Made by a program: the position numbers and the translations under genes
Part shown: piece by piece, positions 9,093 through 17,937 of the stretch
Layout of the letters: each line of letters opens with the position of its first letter
Numbering within the stretch: the stretch's first letter is position 1
Origin: Bacteroidales bacterium
GTDB taxonomy: Bacteria; Bacteroidota; Bacteroidia; Bacteroidales; FEN-979
Length of the DNA stretch: 64,000 bases
NCBI GenBank assembly: GCA_025355465.1
Contig: JANXZO010000020.1
Location: forward strand, 62,001 to 126,000
Direction: 5' to 3'
Notes under the pieces: generated by a model
Seen by the model: only the letters and a program-made list of their open reading frames with translations
Told to the model about the DNA's origin: nothing
The model's database searches: none

Positions 9093-10499
9093 ATGCAAAC
9101 TCAGGAGCCAACTACACCCAACTTCCGTGACCGGCTATACACAATCGATGAAATGGGTAACCGGCTTTGGGTTTACGCCAAGAAACCCAAGGGAAAACTC
9201 ACCACTGCGAGAAATATCGTAGGAATTTTGTTGTTGCTGTTTTTTTTTACAGCGCCATTTTTAAAGATCAATGGACAGCATCTGCTGCTCCTTGACTTTA
9301 TAAACCGTTCCTTCATTATTTTCGGAGTCCACTTCTGGCCTCAGGACTTCCACCTCTTCTTTATCGGGATGATTGCCCTGTTCGTATTTATCATCTTGTT
9401 TACGGCTACTTACGGACGAATATGGTGCGGTTGGGCTTGTCCCCAGACGATTTTTATGGAACTTGTATTCCGCAGGATTGAATACTGGATCGACGGCGAT
9501 CACAATAAACAAAAAGCGATGGCCTCAGGTCCTTGGAATACAGCGCGGATCTCGAAAATGGTGGCTAAACAGGGAATATTCTACCTGATCTCATTTATTA
9601 TCAGCAATTATTTTCTGATGTACGTTATCGGGGCGCCAGCCTGTATCCATTTGGTTACCGATAATCCTTCAAATCATGTTGTTGGCTTGACTATCATGGC
9701 CGTTTTCTCATTCGTGTTTTTCTTTGTGTTCTCATGGTTTCGCGAACAGGTCTGTACCATCGTGTGTCCGTATGGGAGACTGCAAGGGGTGTTGCTTGAT
9801 AACCAGAGTATTGTCATCTCGTATGATTATCATCGGGGAGAATTGCGTGCACCCATAAAGAAGGGCGAAAACCGCAGTGAAGCGGGCAAAGGCGATTGTG
9901 TCGACTGCCGGCAATGCATTGCTGTTTGTCCTACCGGCGTTGATATCCGGAACGGTACCCAACTCGAGTGCATCAATTGCACTTGTTGTATCGATGCATG
10001 CGATCAGGTGATGAAACGTGTCGGACTCAAACCCGGACTGATACGGTATGCCTCTGAAAAAATGATTAACGAGAAGCTACCCTGGCACTTCCCATTGCGC
10101 TCAAAGGCATATACTTTGCTACTGGTGGTTTTGTCTTTTGCAGGTGTCTATTTTTTGGCTAACCGCAGTACCGTGGAAGCTACCGTGTTAAGAGCGCCAG
10201 GAATGCTTTTTCAGGATCAGGGCGATGGCAGGATAAGTAATCTGTATGATATTAAAGTAGTAAATAAATCCGGACATGATCTACCCCTCGAGGTACGTCT
10301 CCTTTCTCATAAAGGGAGTATCCTGGTCATCGGGAACAAACTTGTGGTTCCTAAGGAATCTGTAGGAGAGGGGGTCTTTTTTGTATATATTAGCAAGGCT
10401 GATCTGATGACTGATAAGATTGAACTTGAAATGGGGATTTATTCAGGGGGGAAATTGCTGGATAAGACCAAAGCATCTTTTATTGGACCCGGAAAATGA
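9093..10499 (+). CDS. ccoG: Cbb3 oxidase accessory ferredoxin-like protein CcoG
   Basis: 468-aa membrane iron-sulfur protein of the CcoG/FixG/RdxA family; in Rhodobacter it acts as a copper reductase during cbb3 assembly. Several membrane helices carry the conserved WCGWACPQT and CTIVCPYGRLQG motifs. A two-cluster ferredoxin region follows with CVDCRQCIAVCPTG and CINCTCCIDACD. The C-terminal 120 residues are a soluble immunoglobulin-like domain, as expected for the family. It overlaps ccoH by 4 nt (ATGA), so the two are translationally coupled. Confidence 0.95.
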   Translation: MQTQEPTTPNFRDRLYTIDEMGNRLWVYAKKPKGKLTTARNIVGILLLLFFFTAPFLKINGQHLLLLDFINRSFIIFGVHFWPQDFHLFFIGMIALFVFIILFTATYGRIWCGWACPQTIFMELVFRRIEYWIDGDHNKQKAMASGPWNTARISKMVAKQGIFYLISFIISNYFLMYVIGAPACIHLVTDNPSNHVVGLTIMAVFSFVFFFVFSWFREQVCTIVCPYGRLQGVLLDNQSIVISYDYHRGELRAPIKKGENRSEAGKGDCVDCRQCIAVCPTGVDIRNGTQLECINCTCCIDACDQVMKRVGLKPGLIRYASEKMINEKLPWHFPLRSKAYTLLLVVLSFAGVYFLANRSTVEATVLRAPGMLFQDQGDGRISNLYDIKVVNKSGHDLPLEVRLLSHKGSILVIGNKLVVPKESVGEGVFFVYISKADLMTDKIELEMGIYSGGKLLDKTKASFIGPGK

Positions 10500-10948
10500 G
10501 TAAGATTAAATTTACATGGGGCACAGGCATCTTCCTGTTTATTGTGCTGTTTGTTGCAGTCGGCCTGTTTTTTTTGTGGTACACCTTCACCATTCATATC
10601 AGCATGGTTGAAGAGGATTACTATCCAAAAGAATTGCGCCATGAGGAACAACTTAATAAAATCAGGAATGCCAATGCACTCCAACATCAGATCCTGATTG
10701 TAATTGACAATGAACTCGTTACGGTGACAATGCCAATGGAGATGCAAGGAAAGCATCTCATTGGCCAGATCCATGTGTATCGTCCATCCGACGAAACCCT
10801 GGATTTGATTTTGCCCCTGGTACCAGATACTGCCGGCAATCAGACGATAGCCAGGTCAAAACTGGTTAAGGGAAAATACATTTTCAAGGTTGACTGGGCC
10901 TTGGGTAATGTCAAATATTATCAGGAACAAGAAATATTTATTCCCTGA
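10496..10948 (+). CDS. ccoH: FixH/CcoH family protein
   Basis: 150-aa protein with one N-terminal membrane helix (GIFLFIVLFVAVGLFFLWYT) and a periplasmic beta domain. The segment MVEEDYYPKELRHEEQLNKI matches the YYxxG/D-type signature that follows the helix in FixH proteins. FixH/CcoH is required for stable assembly of cbb3 oxidase. The start overlaps the stop of ccoG by 4 nt, and the next gene begins 1 nt after its stop, so it belongs to the same transcript. Confidence 0.9.
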   Translation: MSKIKFTWGTGIFLFIVLFVAVGLFFLWYTFTIHISMVEEDYYPKELRHEEQLNKIRNANALQHQILIVIDNELVTVTMPMEMQGKHLIGQIHVYRPSDETLDLILPLVPDTAGNQTIARSKLVKGKYIFKVDWALGNVKYYQEQEIFIP

Positions 10949-10949
10949 G

Positions 10950-11648
10950 ATGGAGTATTTTCAGGCATTGCTTATCGGTATCATTGGCAGTTTTCATTGC
11001 GCCGGAATGTGCGGGCCACTTGCTTTGGCAATTCCACTTAACCGAATATCCCGGGAAACCCATATTCTCAGTGCAGTGGTTTACAATGTCGGACGACTCT
11101 TTACCTATGCGTTGCTGGGTGCGCTTTTCGGGTTTCTCGGTTTCGGGCTTGCTTTCTGGGGATTGCAAAGATGGGTTTCAATCGGAATGGGTATCATCAT
11201 GATCGCCGGGGTTGTATTTCCATTCCTTTTGCGGAGATTTAATGTGGAATCATATGTCGACAAAGGGCTTGTTACAATAAAAGGGCATCTCGGCCGGCTC
11301 TTTGCTTTCCAGACCTATACTGCTGTATTCCTTATCGGGTTCCTGAATGGACTTTTACCCTGCGGGCTGGTGTATATCGCACTGGCCGGGGCTGTAGTTT
11401 CTAACGGACCAACGGCGGGTGCAGTCTGGATGTTTGCCTTTGGTCTGGGTACAATTCCTGTAATGCTTTCGATACCCCTGCTCGGAAATTTTATTAGTTT
11501 AAATTTTAGAAAAACAGTCCGGAAGATCATCCCTTTCGTCATCATCGCCATTGGAGTAATGTTTATCCTGCGGGGGCTGAACCTTGGTATCCCTTACCTC
11601 AGTCCGAAAATAGAACAAGGCCAGGTTACTCCCAAATGCTGCGAATGA
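10950..11648 (+). CDS. SafE/TauE-like membrane protein of the cbb3 cluster
   Basis: 232-aa protein with about six membrane helices and the motif SFHCAGMCGPLALAIP near the N-terminus, where the His-Cys-x3-Cys pair is conserved among the copper-related 'sulfite exporter TauE/SafE family' (CcoA2/CcoH2-like) proteins next to cbb3 genes. A second conserved element is GFLNGLLPCGLVYIALA. I start it at the ATG at 10950, one nt after the ccoH stop; an ATG 60 nt upstream lies inside ccoH and would add a non-membrane extension. The C-terminus ends TPKCCE, a possible extra metal ligand pair. The role in copper delivery is inference from the motif and context. Confidence 0.85.
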   Translation: MEYFQALLIGIIGSFHCAGMCGPLALAIPLNRISRETHILSAVVYNVGRLFTYALLGALFGFLGFGLAFWGLQRWVSIGMGIIMIAGVVFPFLLRRFNVESYVDKGLVTIKGHLGRLFAFQTYTAVFLIGFLNGLLPCGLVYIALAGAVVSNGPTAGAVWMFAFGLGTIPVMLSIPLLGNFISLNFRKTVRKIIPFVIIAIGVMFILRGLNLGIPYLSPKIEQGQVTPKCCE

Positions 11649-11733
11649 ATAACCTGGTTTACTATTTTGCCGGGATTGAAAAGTACCGTATTTTTGTAAT
11701 AAATAAAGATAACACTAACCCAAACTTTGACAC

Positions 11734-12213
11734 ATGAAAAAATTATCACTCGTACTGATGTCGCTGATTGCCATCAGCTTCATGATCACATCCTGTGGCG
11801 GCGGAAGTCAGCCAGCTGCTACCGAACAAAAGGGCCCAAATGCACTTCCGGCCGATGTCGTGGCCATGATGCCGAAAGGTGAAGCAATTTACAAGGCAAA
11901 ATGTATCGTTTGCCACCAGGCCACGGCCGTAGGGATCGAGAATGTTTTCCCGCCGCTGGCCAATGCCGATTATCTGTTAACTGACAAGGTTCGCGCAGTT
12001 GCACAGACGCTTAACGGATCGAAAATTGAGATGATTGTGAACGGAAAGAAGTACACGCAGGAAATGGTTCCCCAGGTTGATACCAAGGAAGATGCTGTAG
12101 CCGTGATCAACTACGTTCTCAACAACTTTGGAAACAAGGCAGGTTATGTAACACTTGCAGAGGTGCAGGGTGTGGAGATCAAACCCCGTACGGCTCCTCC
12201 GGCAGCAAAATAA
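11734..12213 (+). CDS. Cytochrome c lipoprotein
   Basis: 159-aa lipoprotein: signal peptide with lipobox MITSC (Cys21), then a single class I cytochrome c domain with heme site CIVCH at 57-61 and a probable axial Met in EMVPQVD. It would sit on the outer face of a membrane and could feed electrons to the cbb3 oxidase encoded just upstream. The gap of 85 bp from the previous gene, and the absence of a terminator in it, are compatible with the same transcript or a separate one. A strong terminator follows at 12226-12267. Confidence 0.9.
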   Translation: MKKLSLVLMSLIAISFMITSCGGGSQPAATEQKGPNALPADVVAMMPKGEAIYKAKCIVCHQATAVGIENVFPPLANADYLLTDKVRAVAQTLNGSKIEMIVNGKKYTQEMVPQVDTKEDAVAVINYVLNNFGNKAGYVTLAEVQGVEIKPRTAPPAAK

Positions 12214-12225
12214 TAAGAAATCCAT

Positions 12226-12267
12226 AAAAAGCAGGGGGCGACTTTTCTGGTCAGCCCCCTGCTTTTT
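12226..12267. terminator. Bidirectional intrinsic terminator
   Basis: AAAAAGCAGGGGGC (12226-12239), 14-nt loop, GCCCCCTGCTTTTT (12254-12267). A 9-bp GC stem is flanked by A5 and T5, so it works on both strands. It separates the plus-strand cytochrome c gene from the minus-strand TPM gene that converges on it. Confidence 0.9.
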
Positions 12268-12279
12268 AATTTTCAGTCG

Positions 12280-13095
12280 TTACCAGCTCCCGCCGGCTCC
12301 GCCACCACCGAAGCTTCCACCTCCGAAACCGCCAAAGCCGCCGCCGCCACCACCGAACCCTCCGGACCCACCGGAGAAATCTCCCCAGTTTCCACGGTTG
12401 CTGCCACCCATCGAGCCAAGCATCCACAAGGCTGTCCAGAAAGGCAGTTTTTTACCTATCGAATGGCTGTTCCCACGGCTTCCCCTCATCATGGTAAACA
12501 CAACAACCAGGATGATCAGCGGTATCAACAGCGCATAAGGACTTGACTTCCCTTTGGCTCTTTTTGAATACTGGTCGGCAGTGTATTCTCCCTTAACAAG
12601 CGCAAACATTACGTTTGTGGCATCATCAATCCCTTTGTAATAGTTTCCGTCCCTGAAATTGGGGATCATCTCATTATCCACAATGCGTTTTGCCAAAGCA
12701 TCCGGAATTGCTCCTTCAAGTCCGTAACCGGTCTGAATGCTGGCTTCACCCTTCTCATTCGGGTATTTGGGTTTCACAAGTACGACGGCTCCGTTGTTTT
12801 TTCCCTTCTGACCAACACCCCACCTCTGTCCGAGCCGGTTGGCAAAGTCGTTCTTGTCATAACCGTTCAGTGACTTTACAATGACGACAACGATTTGGGT
12901 CGATGTTGAATCATTGTAATCAACAAGTTTGCGTTCAAGTTGCTGCACCTGGTCTGGCGTGAGTATACCGGCGAGATCATTCACCAGCCTTGGTGGTTCG
13001 GGCCGGGCAGGAATATCCTGTGCCTCAGCGTTGATGAATCCTCCCAAAAGAAGAACCCAAAGTAAAAAATTAGCAATGCTCCGGTGAGTTTTCAT
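12280..13095 (-). CDS. TPM-domain membrane protein (YgcG family)
   Basis: 271 aa when started at the ATG at 13093-13095 (MKTHRSIANFLLWVLLLGGF), which gives a clean signal peptide cut near INAEAQ. An upstream in-frame ATG at 13185 would bury this signal and overlap the neighbouring gene. The TPM domain (about residues 30-165) contains RLVNDLAGILTPDQ and the GYGLEGAIPDALAKRI signature. A transmembrane helix follows (YALLIPLIILVVVFTM), then a C-terminal tail made almost only of Gly, Phe and Ser, typical of YgcG-like proteins. Function is unknown; the family is linked to lemA, as here. It is the last gene of the minus-strand lemA operon. Confidence 0.9.
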   Translation of the reverse strand: MKTHRSIANFLLWVLLLGGFINAEAQDIPARPEPPRLVNDLAGILTPDQVQQLERKLVDYNDSTSTQIVVVIVKSLNGYDKNDFANRLGQRWGVGQKGKNNGAVVLVKPKYPNEKGEASIQTGYGLEGAIPDALAKRIVDNEMIPNFRDGNYYKGIDDATNVMFALVKGEYTADQYSKRAKGKSSPYALLIPLIILVVVFTMMRGSRGNSHSIGKKLPFWTALWMLGSMGGSNRGNWGDFSGGSGGFGGGGGGFGGFGGGSFGGGGAGGSW

Positions 13096-13138
13096 AACCC
13101 TGTTTTTCCCAATTCTCAATTCTGCATCAGCAGAATTT

Positions 13139-13585
13139 TCAGTCTTTCCCAAACGAAACATCATCCTGAAGTTCATTGATGTCATTTTTCGACCGGGGAA
13201 AGTGTTTTTTCAAATGGATTCCGCTGCTGGCAATGGCTTGAATGAGTCCTTCTGTGAATCGGTCCTCCCGGAAATGATCCATCATCTTTGCCTTGATGTC
13301 ATCCCAGAAATTATCCGGGACCACAGCATGGATCCCTTTGTCGCCGATAATGGCAAACCGTCTGTTTTTTACAGCCAGATAAATCAGGACTCCGTTTCGC
13401 AGTTGCGTCTTGTTCATTCCGAGTTGTTTGAAAACGAATGCAGCCCGGTCCAAAACATCGTCTGAACACCGGTTCTCAATATGAACCCTTATTTCACCGG
13501 ATGTATCCAGTTCAGCGCTCATGATAGCCTCTTTAATCTCTTGCTGCTCCTGCGCAGTGAAGAAATCTCTAGCCGTTGTTCCCAT
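13139..13585 (-). CDS. TPM-domain protein, short cytoplasmic form
   Basis: 148-aa protein with one TPM-type domain: TSGEIRVHIENRC, GVLIYLAVKNRRFAIIGDKG and VPDNFWDDIKAKM are the conserved blocks. Unlike the downstream paralogue it has no signal peptide and no membrane helix, so the domain would face the cytoplasm. It lies between lemA (23 bp) and the YgcG-like gene (43 bp) on one strand. This lemA-TPM-TPM order is common in Bacteroidetes. The biochemical role is unknown. Confidence 0.9.
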   Translation of the reverse strand: MGTTARDFFTAQEQQEIKEAIMSAELDTSGEIRVHIENRCSDDVLDRAAFVFKQLGMNKTQLRNGVLIYLAVKNRRFAIIGDKGIHAVVPDNFWDDIKAKMMDHFREDRFTEGLIQAIASSGIHLKKHFPRSKNDINELQDDVSFGKD

Positions 13586-13608
13586 CGGTTTGCTAAGGTA
13601 GAGCGTGT

Positions 13609-14205
13609 TTAGAATTGAACCTGCGGGGCTTTTTCAGCACCTTTTTCCGATGAGAAATAGGCCTTCTTCTGGAATCCGAACATGCCTGCAAAAATGTTGG
13701 CTGGAAACCTCCGCAGGTAGGTATTGTAGGCCATTGCCGATTCATTAAAATTCCGGCGCTCCACCGTGATACGATTTTCAGTTCCTTCAAGCTGTGCCTG
13801 CAACTCGGAGAAGTTTGCAGTGGCTTTTAACTGGGGATATTGCTCAACCACCACCATCAGCCTCCCGAGCGCTGAACTAACTCCATTCTGCGCCTCCTGG
13901 AATTTCTGCAACGAACCTTCATCGAGGTTCTTAGGATTTATCTGAACACTGGTGGCTTTGGCACGCGCTTCAATTACTGCGGTGAGTGTCCCCTTCTCAA
14001 AATTGGCGACTCCCTTCACTGTGTTTACAAGGTTGGGGATCAGGTCGAGTCTCCGCTGGTAAACATTCTCGACGTTGGCCCATGCCTGGTTTACGCCCTC
14101 CTCCTGGCTTACCAGTTTGTTGTAAATTCCGCTTCCCCACGAAAAGAGGATAAAAATCACGACAACTACTACGATCAGGATGATCCAGCCTTTACCGATT
14201 TTCAT
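13609..14205 (-). CDS. lemA: LemA family protein
   Basis: 198-aa membrane-anchored protein. An N-terminal helix (GWIILIVVVVVIFILFSW) is followed by the LemA core: YNKLVSQEEGVNQAWANVEN, QRRLDLIPNLVNTVKG and YPQLKATANFSELQAQLEGT, with AYNTYLRRFP and an aromatic FGFQKKAYF near the end. The fold is an all-helical bundle; the molecular function is not established. First gene of the operon with two TPM-domain genes. The start at 14203-14205 is the only ATG directly preceding the helix. Confidence 0.95.
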   Translation of the reverse strand: MKIGKGWIILIVVVVVIFILFSWGSGIYNKLVSQEEGVNQAWANVENVYQRRLDLIPNLVNTVKGVANFEKGTLTAVIEARAKATSVQINPKNLDEGSLQKFQEAQNGVSSALGRLMVVVEQYPQLKATANFSELQAQLEGTENRITVERRNFNESAMAYNTYLRRFPANIFAGMFGFQKKAYFSSEKGAEKAPQVQF

Positions 14206-14290
14206 GTTAATTAAGTTTAAGATTTGTGTTGCTAAGTTACTTATTATCCAATGGTAATTTCTAAAACATTTTATTCGTGAATGCTATGAA

Positions 14291-16198
14291 TTACATCTTC
14301 TCAGTCGTCCTCCGGATAAATTCAGCCAGTTCTTTGCCCTTCAGCAGGTTTTGTGCCAGTAGCGACAGATCAAACAGTTGCCGTACGGTCTCGCCTTGCT
14401 TCACATTGTCACTTTCAAGGAGCAGCCGTCCGATCACAGGATTGTTTGAATTTACCACAAGATTGTAGTTTTCTGGCATTTCTCCCATGAAACTGTAACC
14501 TCCCCCGCCTCCAAGGGCCGACATATCCTTCATCCGACGCATAAACTCATTTTGCGTTACGAGTAATGGCAATTCTTTTTCGCTCAGACTCTCAAAAGTA
14601 ATGGTGAATTTTTTGGCGTCGATCTGTGTTTCCATCAAATCTTTCAGGACCTTCTGCTGATCCTCAGTGAGTTTTGAAGGAAGTACATCATCTTTCTTGA
14701 TCAGTTTATCAACGGTGTCTGAATCCACACGGGTGAAACGCGTCTTCTCGAATTTCTGTTCCAGGGTATTGATGAAATGAGCTTCAATGATACCATCCAT
14801 CAGCAACACATCATAACCGCGTTCCTTTACCGATTGAATGAAACTGTATTGATCCTGTTCATTGGTCGCGTAAAGGTAAATCAATTGCCCGTCTTTGTCT
14901 TTCTGGGAAGGGCCGACATGTTTTTCGTATTCTTCAAAGGTGAAGTACTTACTGTCCGTGGTTTTCAGAAGACAGAATTTTTTCGCACGATCATAAAATT
15001 CCGTCTCCGAAATCACTCCGTACTCAATGAAAACCTTGATGTCATCCCATTTTTTCTCAAAATCCTCCCTGTTTTCCTTGAAAAGAGATTCCATTTTGTC
15101 GGCTACCTTCTTTGTAATGTGGTTGGATATCTTCTTCACATTCGGATCGCTCTGAAGGTAACTCCGGGAGACATTCAGCGGAATATCAGGTGAATCGATC
15201 ACTCCATGCAGCAAGGTCAGAAAGTCGGGTACGATACCTTCCACCGAATCAGTAACAAAGACCTGATTGCAATAAAGCTGGATCTTATTTTTCTGCACCT
15301 CCAGATTGCGTTTAACTTTCGGAAAATATAAGATCCCCGTAAGATTGAACGGGTAATCTACATTGAGATGAATCCAGAATAACGGATCTTCATAGGTATA
15401 TGGGTAAAGTTCGCGGTAAAAACTTTTGTAGTCCTCTTCCTTCAGATCGGCAGGTTTCTTTTTCCACAGCGGTGAGGTATTGTTGATGATGCGGGGTTTC
15501 TCTACTTCAACCTGTTTTGGATTTCCATCTTTATCGGTTTCGCCTTCAACGGTTTCCCACACTTTTTCATCGCCAAACCGGATCGGTACCGGAAGGAATT
15601 TACAATACTTGTTAAGGATCTCCAGCAATTTCGACTCTTCCAGGTAATCTTTGGAATCGTCGGCAACATGAAGGATTACTTCAGTTCCACGATCTTTCTT
15701 ATCACTCTCGTCCATGCTGTAATCCGGACTGCCATCGCATTCCCAGTAAACAGCCTTGGTATTTCCGCGCGACTGGTAGGTCTTTGTAAAGATCTCTACC
15801 TTGTCAGAAACCATAAAACTTGAGTAAAATCCAAGTCCGAAGTGACCAATGATCGTATTCATCTCTGATTCAGACTTGGTTTTGAATTTTTTGATAAACT
15901 CTTCTGCACTCGAAAACGCAATCTGGTTGATATATTTATCCACCTCCTCAGAATTCATCCCTATACCCTTATCCTTGACGGTAATGGTTTTTTTCTTCTT
16001 ATTCAGGGAAACTTCAATGGTGAGATCACTGATGTCGCCGTTGTATTTGCCAAGTGAAGCAAGCGTTTTTAACTTTTGTGTGGCATCTACAGCATTGGAA
16101 ATCAACTCACGAAGAAAGATTTCATGCTCTGAATAGAGGAATTTCTTGATAATTGGAAAAATATTCTCAGTCTGAACGTTAATTTTACCTTTTTGCAT
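14291..16198 (-). CDS. htpG: Molecular chaperone HtpG (Hsp90)
   Basis: 635-aa Hsp90 homologue: ATP-dependent dimeric chaperone of the cytoplasm. GHKL ATPase motifs are present: LRELISNAVDATQK, VKDKGIGMN and IGHFGLGFYSSFMVSD. The middle domain with NVDYPFNLTGILYFPK and the C-terminal dimerisation region are also present. I use the ATG at 16196-16198 (MQKGKINVQTENIFPI), the usual Hsp90 N-terminus; a longer frame starting at 16294 only adds 32 non-family residues. A repeated CTGACAAAwT element lies upstream at 16264-16277 and 16321-16329 and resembles one upstream of grpE, a possible heat-shock site. Confidence 0.97.
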   Translation of the reverse strand: MQKGKINVQTENIFPIIKKFLYSEHEIFLRELISNAVDATQKLKTLASLGKYNGDISDLTIEVSLNKKKKTITVKDKGIGMNSEEVDKYINQIAFSSAEEFIKKFKTKSESEMNTIIGHFGLGFYSSFMVSDKVEIFTKTYQSRGNTKAVYWECDGSPDYSMDESDKKDRGTEVILHVADDSKDYLEESKLLEILNKYCKFLPVPIRFGDEKVWETVEGETDKDGNPKQVEVEKPRIINNTSPLWKKKPADLKEEDYKSFYRELYPYTYEDPLFWIHLNVDYPFNLTGILYFPKVKRNLEVQKNKIQLYCNQVFVTDSVEGIVPDFLTLLHGVIDSPDIPLNVSRSYLQSDPNVKKISNHITKKVADKMESLFKENREDFEKKWDDIKVFIEYGVISETEFYDRAKKFCLLKTTDSKYFTFEEYEKHVGPSQKDKDGQLIYLYATNEQDQYSFIQSVKERGYDVLLMDGIIEAHFINTLEQKFEKTRFTRVDSDTVDKLIKKDDVLPSKLTEDQQKVLKDLMETQIDAKKFTITFESLSEKELPLLVTQNEFMRRMKDMSALGGGGGYSFMGEMPENYNLVVNSNNPVIGRLLLESDNVKQGETVRQLFDLSLLAQNLLKGKELAEFIRRTTEKM

Positions 16199-16353
16199 AG
16201 TGTTATCGTTTATGGGTTTTGTTGCGTGTAAGCTTTCACAAACAGGATGCCAACGCCCGGTTGCTGACAAAATGACAACCCGGAGGATTGCCATTTGAAT
16301 AAACGAAGGATTTCAGCAAAATTTGTCAGACTTCGGTGGCAGAAAAACCTTGG

Positions 16354-16485
16354 TTAAAGGGCAAACCACAAGGCGAGCAGGACTCCGATGAGGATAGAGA
16401 TGAAAATAAAGACTGAATTTTTTATAACAGGCAGATTATCATTTGGCTGAGGATCTTCCTGGTTTGGGGAATGCACATTGTCCAT
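16354..16485 (-). CDS. Micro-gene for a 43-aa single-pass membrane peptide
   Basis: Short open frame read from the ATG at 16483-16485 to TAA at 16354-16356. It encodes a polar, acidic N-terminal half (MDNVHSPNQEDPQPNDN) and one C-terminal helix (SVFIFISILIGVLLALWFAL). A TATATTTG -7 box lies 18 nt upstream on the same strand (16504-16511). Too short for any family assignment. The composition is that of a real tail-anchored peptide, and a second gene of the same design follows upstream, which supports both. Confidence 0.5.
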   Translation of the reverse strand: MDNVHSPNQEDPQPNDNLPVIKNSVFIFISILIGVLLALWFAL

Positions 16486-16570
16486 GATTGGAAATTTGAT
16501 GTGCAAATATACATCAGAAATACCAATTCGACTAAGATACGAAAGGCATTTACTTTAATTCAGAGAATGG

Positions 16571-16693
16571 TTACGGCCAGAATTTTATTAACACCAAAAT
16601 CACGAAAGCGGTATCAAAAATAAACAGGCCGACCGTTGTCAGTGTGAATAATGAATTGTCCTGATCCTCGAAATTTTCTGTATCTGTATACAT
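16571..16693 (-). CDS. Micro-gene for a 40-aa single-pass membrane peptide
   Basis: Open frame from the ATG at 16691-16693 to TAA at 16571-16573. Like its neighbour it has a short acidic head (MYTDTENFEDQDNS) and one C-terminal hydrophobic helix (GLFIFDTAFVILVLIKFWP). It is preceded by a full Bacteroidetes promoter (16712-16742), which is strong support that it is expressed. No known family recognised. The peptides may be small inner-membrane proteins of a general kind; I cannot assign a function. Confidence 0.5.
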   Translation of the reverse strand: MYTDTENFEDQDNSLFTLTTVGLFIFDTAFVILVLIKFWP

Positions 16694-16711
16694 GGTAATA
16701 TTTTATTTCTA

Positions 16712-16742
16712 CAAAAATACCCTGCGATGTACCCTGTAACAA
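16712..16742 (-). promoter_or_regulatory. Predicted promoter of the 40-aa membrane peptide gene
   Basis: On the minus strand: TTG (16742-16740), 20-nt spacer, TATTTTTG (16719-16712), 18 nt before the ATG. Complete match to the -33/-7 consensus. Confidence 0.55.
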
Positions 16743-16844
16743 TCAGGAATAAGTAACTGTGGTTGTTAAACTCGTAACTGTATCAAAACTGATCGTTTTT
16801 AAAGATTTCAATTATGCACATGGCCATGATTATTTTTCCCGAAG

Positions 16845-16876
16845 TTGCCACAGCAGGTAGAATATTTTTAATTTTA
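16845..16876 (+). promoter_or_regulatory. Predicted ilvE promoter
   Basis: TTG (16845-16847), 21 nt, TAATTTTA (16869-16876), one mismatch from TAnnTTTG. Located 41 nt upstream of the ilvE start in an otherwise featureless gap. Confidence 0.4.
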
Positions 16877-16917
16877 CGAAGTCTTTCCACTGAAACCATA
16901 AACTAATAATATTCTAT

Positions 16918-17937
16918 ATGAACCCGATCGATTGGAAGAATCTGCCCTTTGGTTATTTTAAGACGGATTACAATGTCCGCTGCTATTTTAAAGATGGAAA
17001 ATGGGGCAAACCAGAGGTTACTGACGATGAAAACATTACCATTCATATGGCTGCAACTTGTTTGCACTATGGTCAGGAGGCATTTGAAGGATTAAAGGCC
17101 TTTACCGGCAAAGATGGAAAGATCCGCATTTTCCGGCTGGAAGAAAATGCCAAACGAATGATTAACTCTGCCAGGGGAGTGATGATGGCCGAAGTTCCTG
17201 TTGACCTGTTTACAGAAGTGGTGCTCATGGCTGTTAAGTTGAATTTAAAGTATGTACCTCCCTATGGTGAAGGTGCTTCACTGTACATCCGCCCGTTGCT
17301 GATTGGTACCGGCGCCCAGGTTGGGGTAAAGGCTGCCAAAGAATACATGTTCATGGTGTTTGTTGGTCCGGTAGGGCCCTATTTCAAAGAGGGTTTTAAT
17401 CCGGTCAAAATGCAGATTGTGCGCGACTTCGACCGCGCAGCTCCGCTGGGTACCGGACACATCAAGGTGGGGGGCAATTATGCTGCCAGTCTTCGTGCCG
17501 GCGACCGTGCACACCAGGATGGTTTTGCCTCGTGTATTTTCCTTGATGCACGTGAAAAGAGATTTATTGATGAAGCCGGTCCTGCCAATTTTTTCGGGAT
17601 AAAAAACAATACCTATATTACACCCGATTCAACATCGATTCTTCCTTCAATTACCAACATGTCGCTGAGGGTTCTGGCAGAAGAGATGGGTATGAAAGTT
17701 GAAAAACGCCAGGTTCATGTTGATGAACTCGATACCTTCGAGGAGGTTGGCGCCTGTGGAACGGCGGCGGTTATTTCACCAATATTTTTAATTCACGACC
17801 GCGACACAGGGAAGGAATATAAATATTGTACAGACGGCCAGCCCGGTTCCATCTCGAAAAAACTATACTCAAAATTAAAGGGAATTCAGGAAGGAATTGA
17901 GCCTGACTCCCATGGATGGATTACTATTGTTGAGTAG
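16918..17937 (+). CDS. ilvE: Branched-chain amino acid aminotransferase
   Basis: 339-aa class IV PLP enzyme that transfers the amino group between glutamate and Leu/Ile/Val. Length and motifs fit the larger (eukaryote-like) BCAT subgroup: [13 protein letters not shown] near the N-terminus, a likely PLP lysine in [14 protein letters not shown] (Lys after HI), and the [10 protein letters not shown]-like block ([16 protein letters not shown]). The C-terminal [12 protein letters not shown] motif contributes the phosphate-binding loop. The gene stands alone on the plus strand, and its last 14 nt overlap the end of the convergent pyrF. Confidence 0.95.
   Translation: MNPIDWKNLPFGYFKTDYNVRCYFKDGKWGKPEVTDDENITIHMAATCLHYGQEAFEGLKAFTGKDGKIRIFRLEENAKRMINSARGVMMAEVPVDLFTEVVLMAVKLNLKYVPPYGEGASLYIRPLLIGTGAQVGVKAAKEYMFMVFVGPVGPYFKEGFNPVKMQIVRDFDRAAPLGTGHIKVGGNYAASLRAGDRAHQDGFASCIFLDAREKRFIDEAGPANFFGIKNNTYITPDSTSILPSITNMSLRVLAEEMGMKVEKRQVHVDELDTFEEVGACGTAAVISPIFLIHDRDTGKEYKYCTDGQPGSISKKLYSKLKGIQEGIEPDSHGWITIVE

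Noticed and set aside
12155-12538. Proline-run plus-strand frame
   Set aside because: Complement of the Gly-rich tail of the TPM gene, and it crosses a strong terminator.
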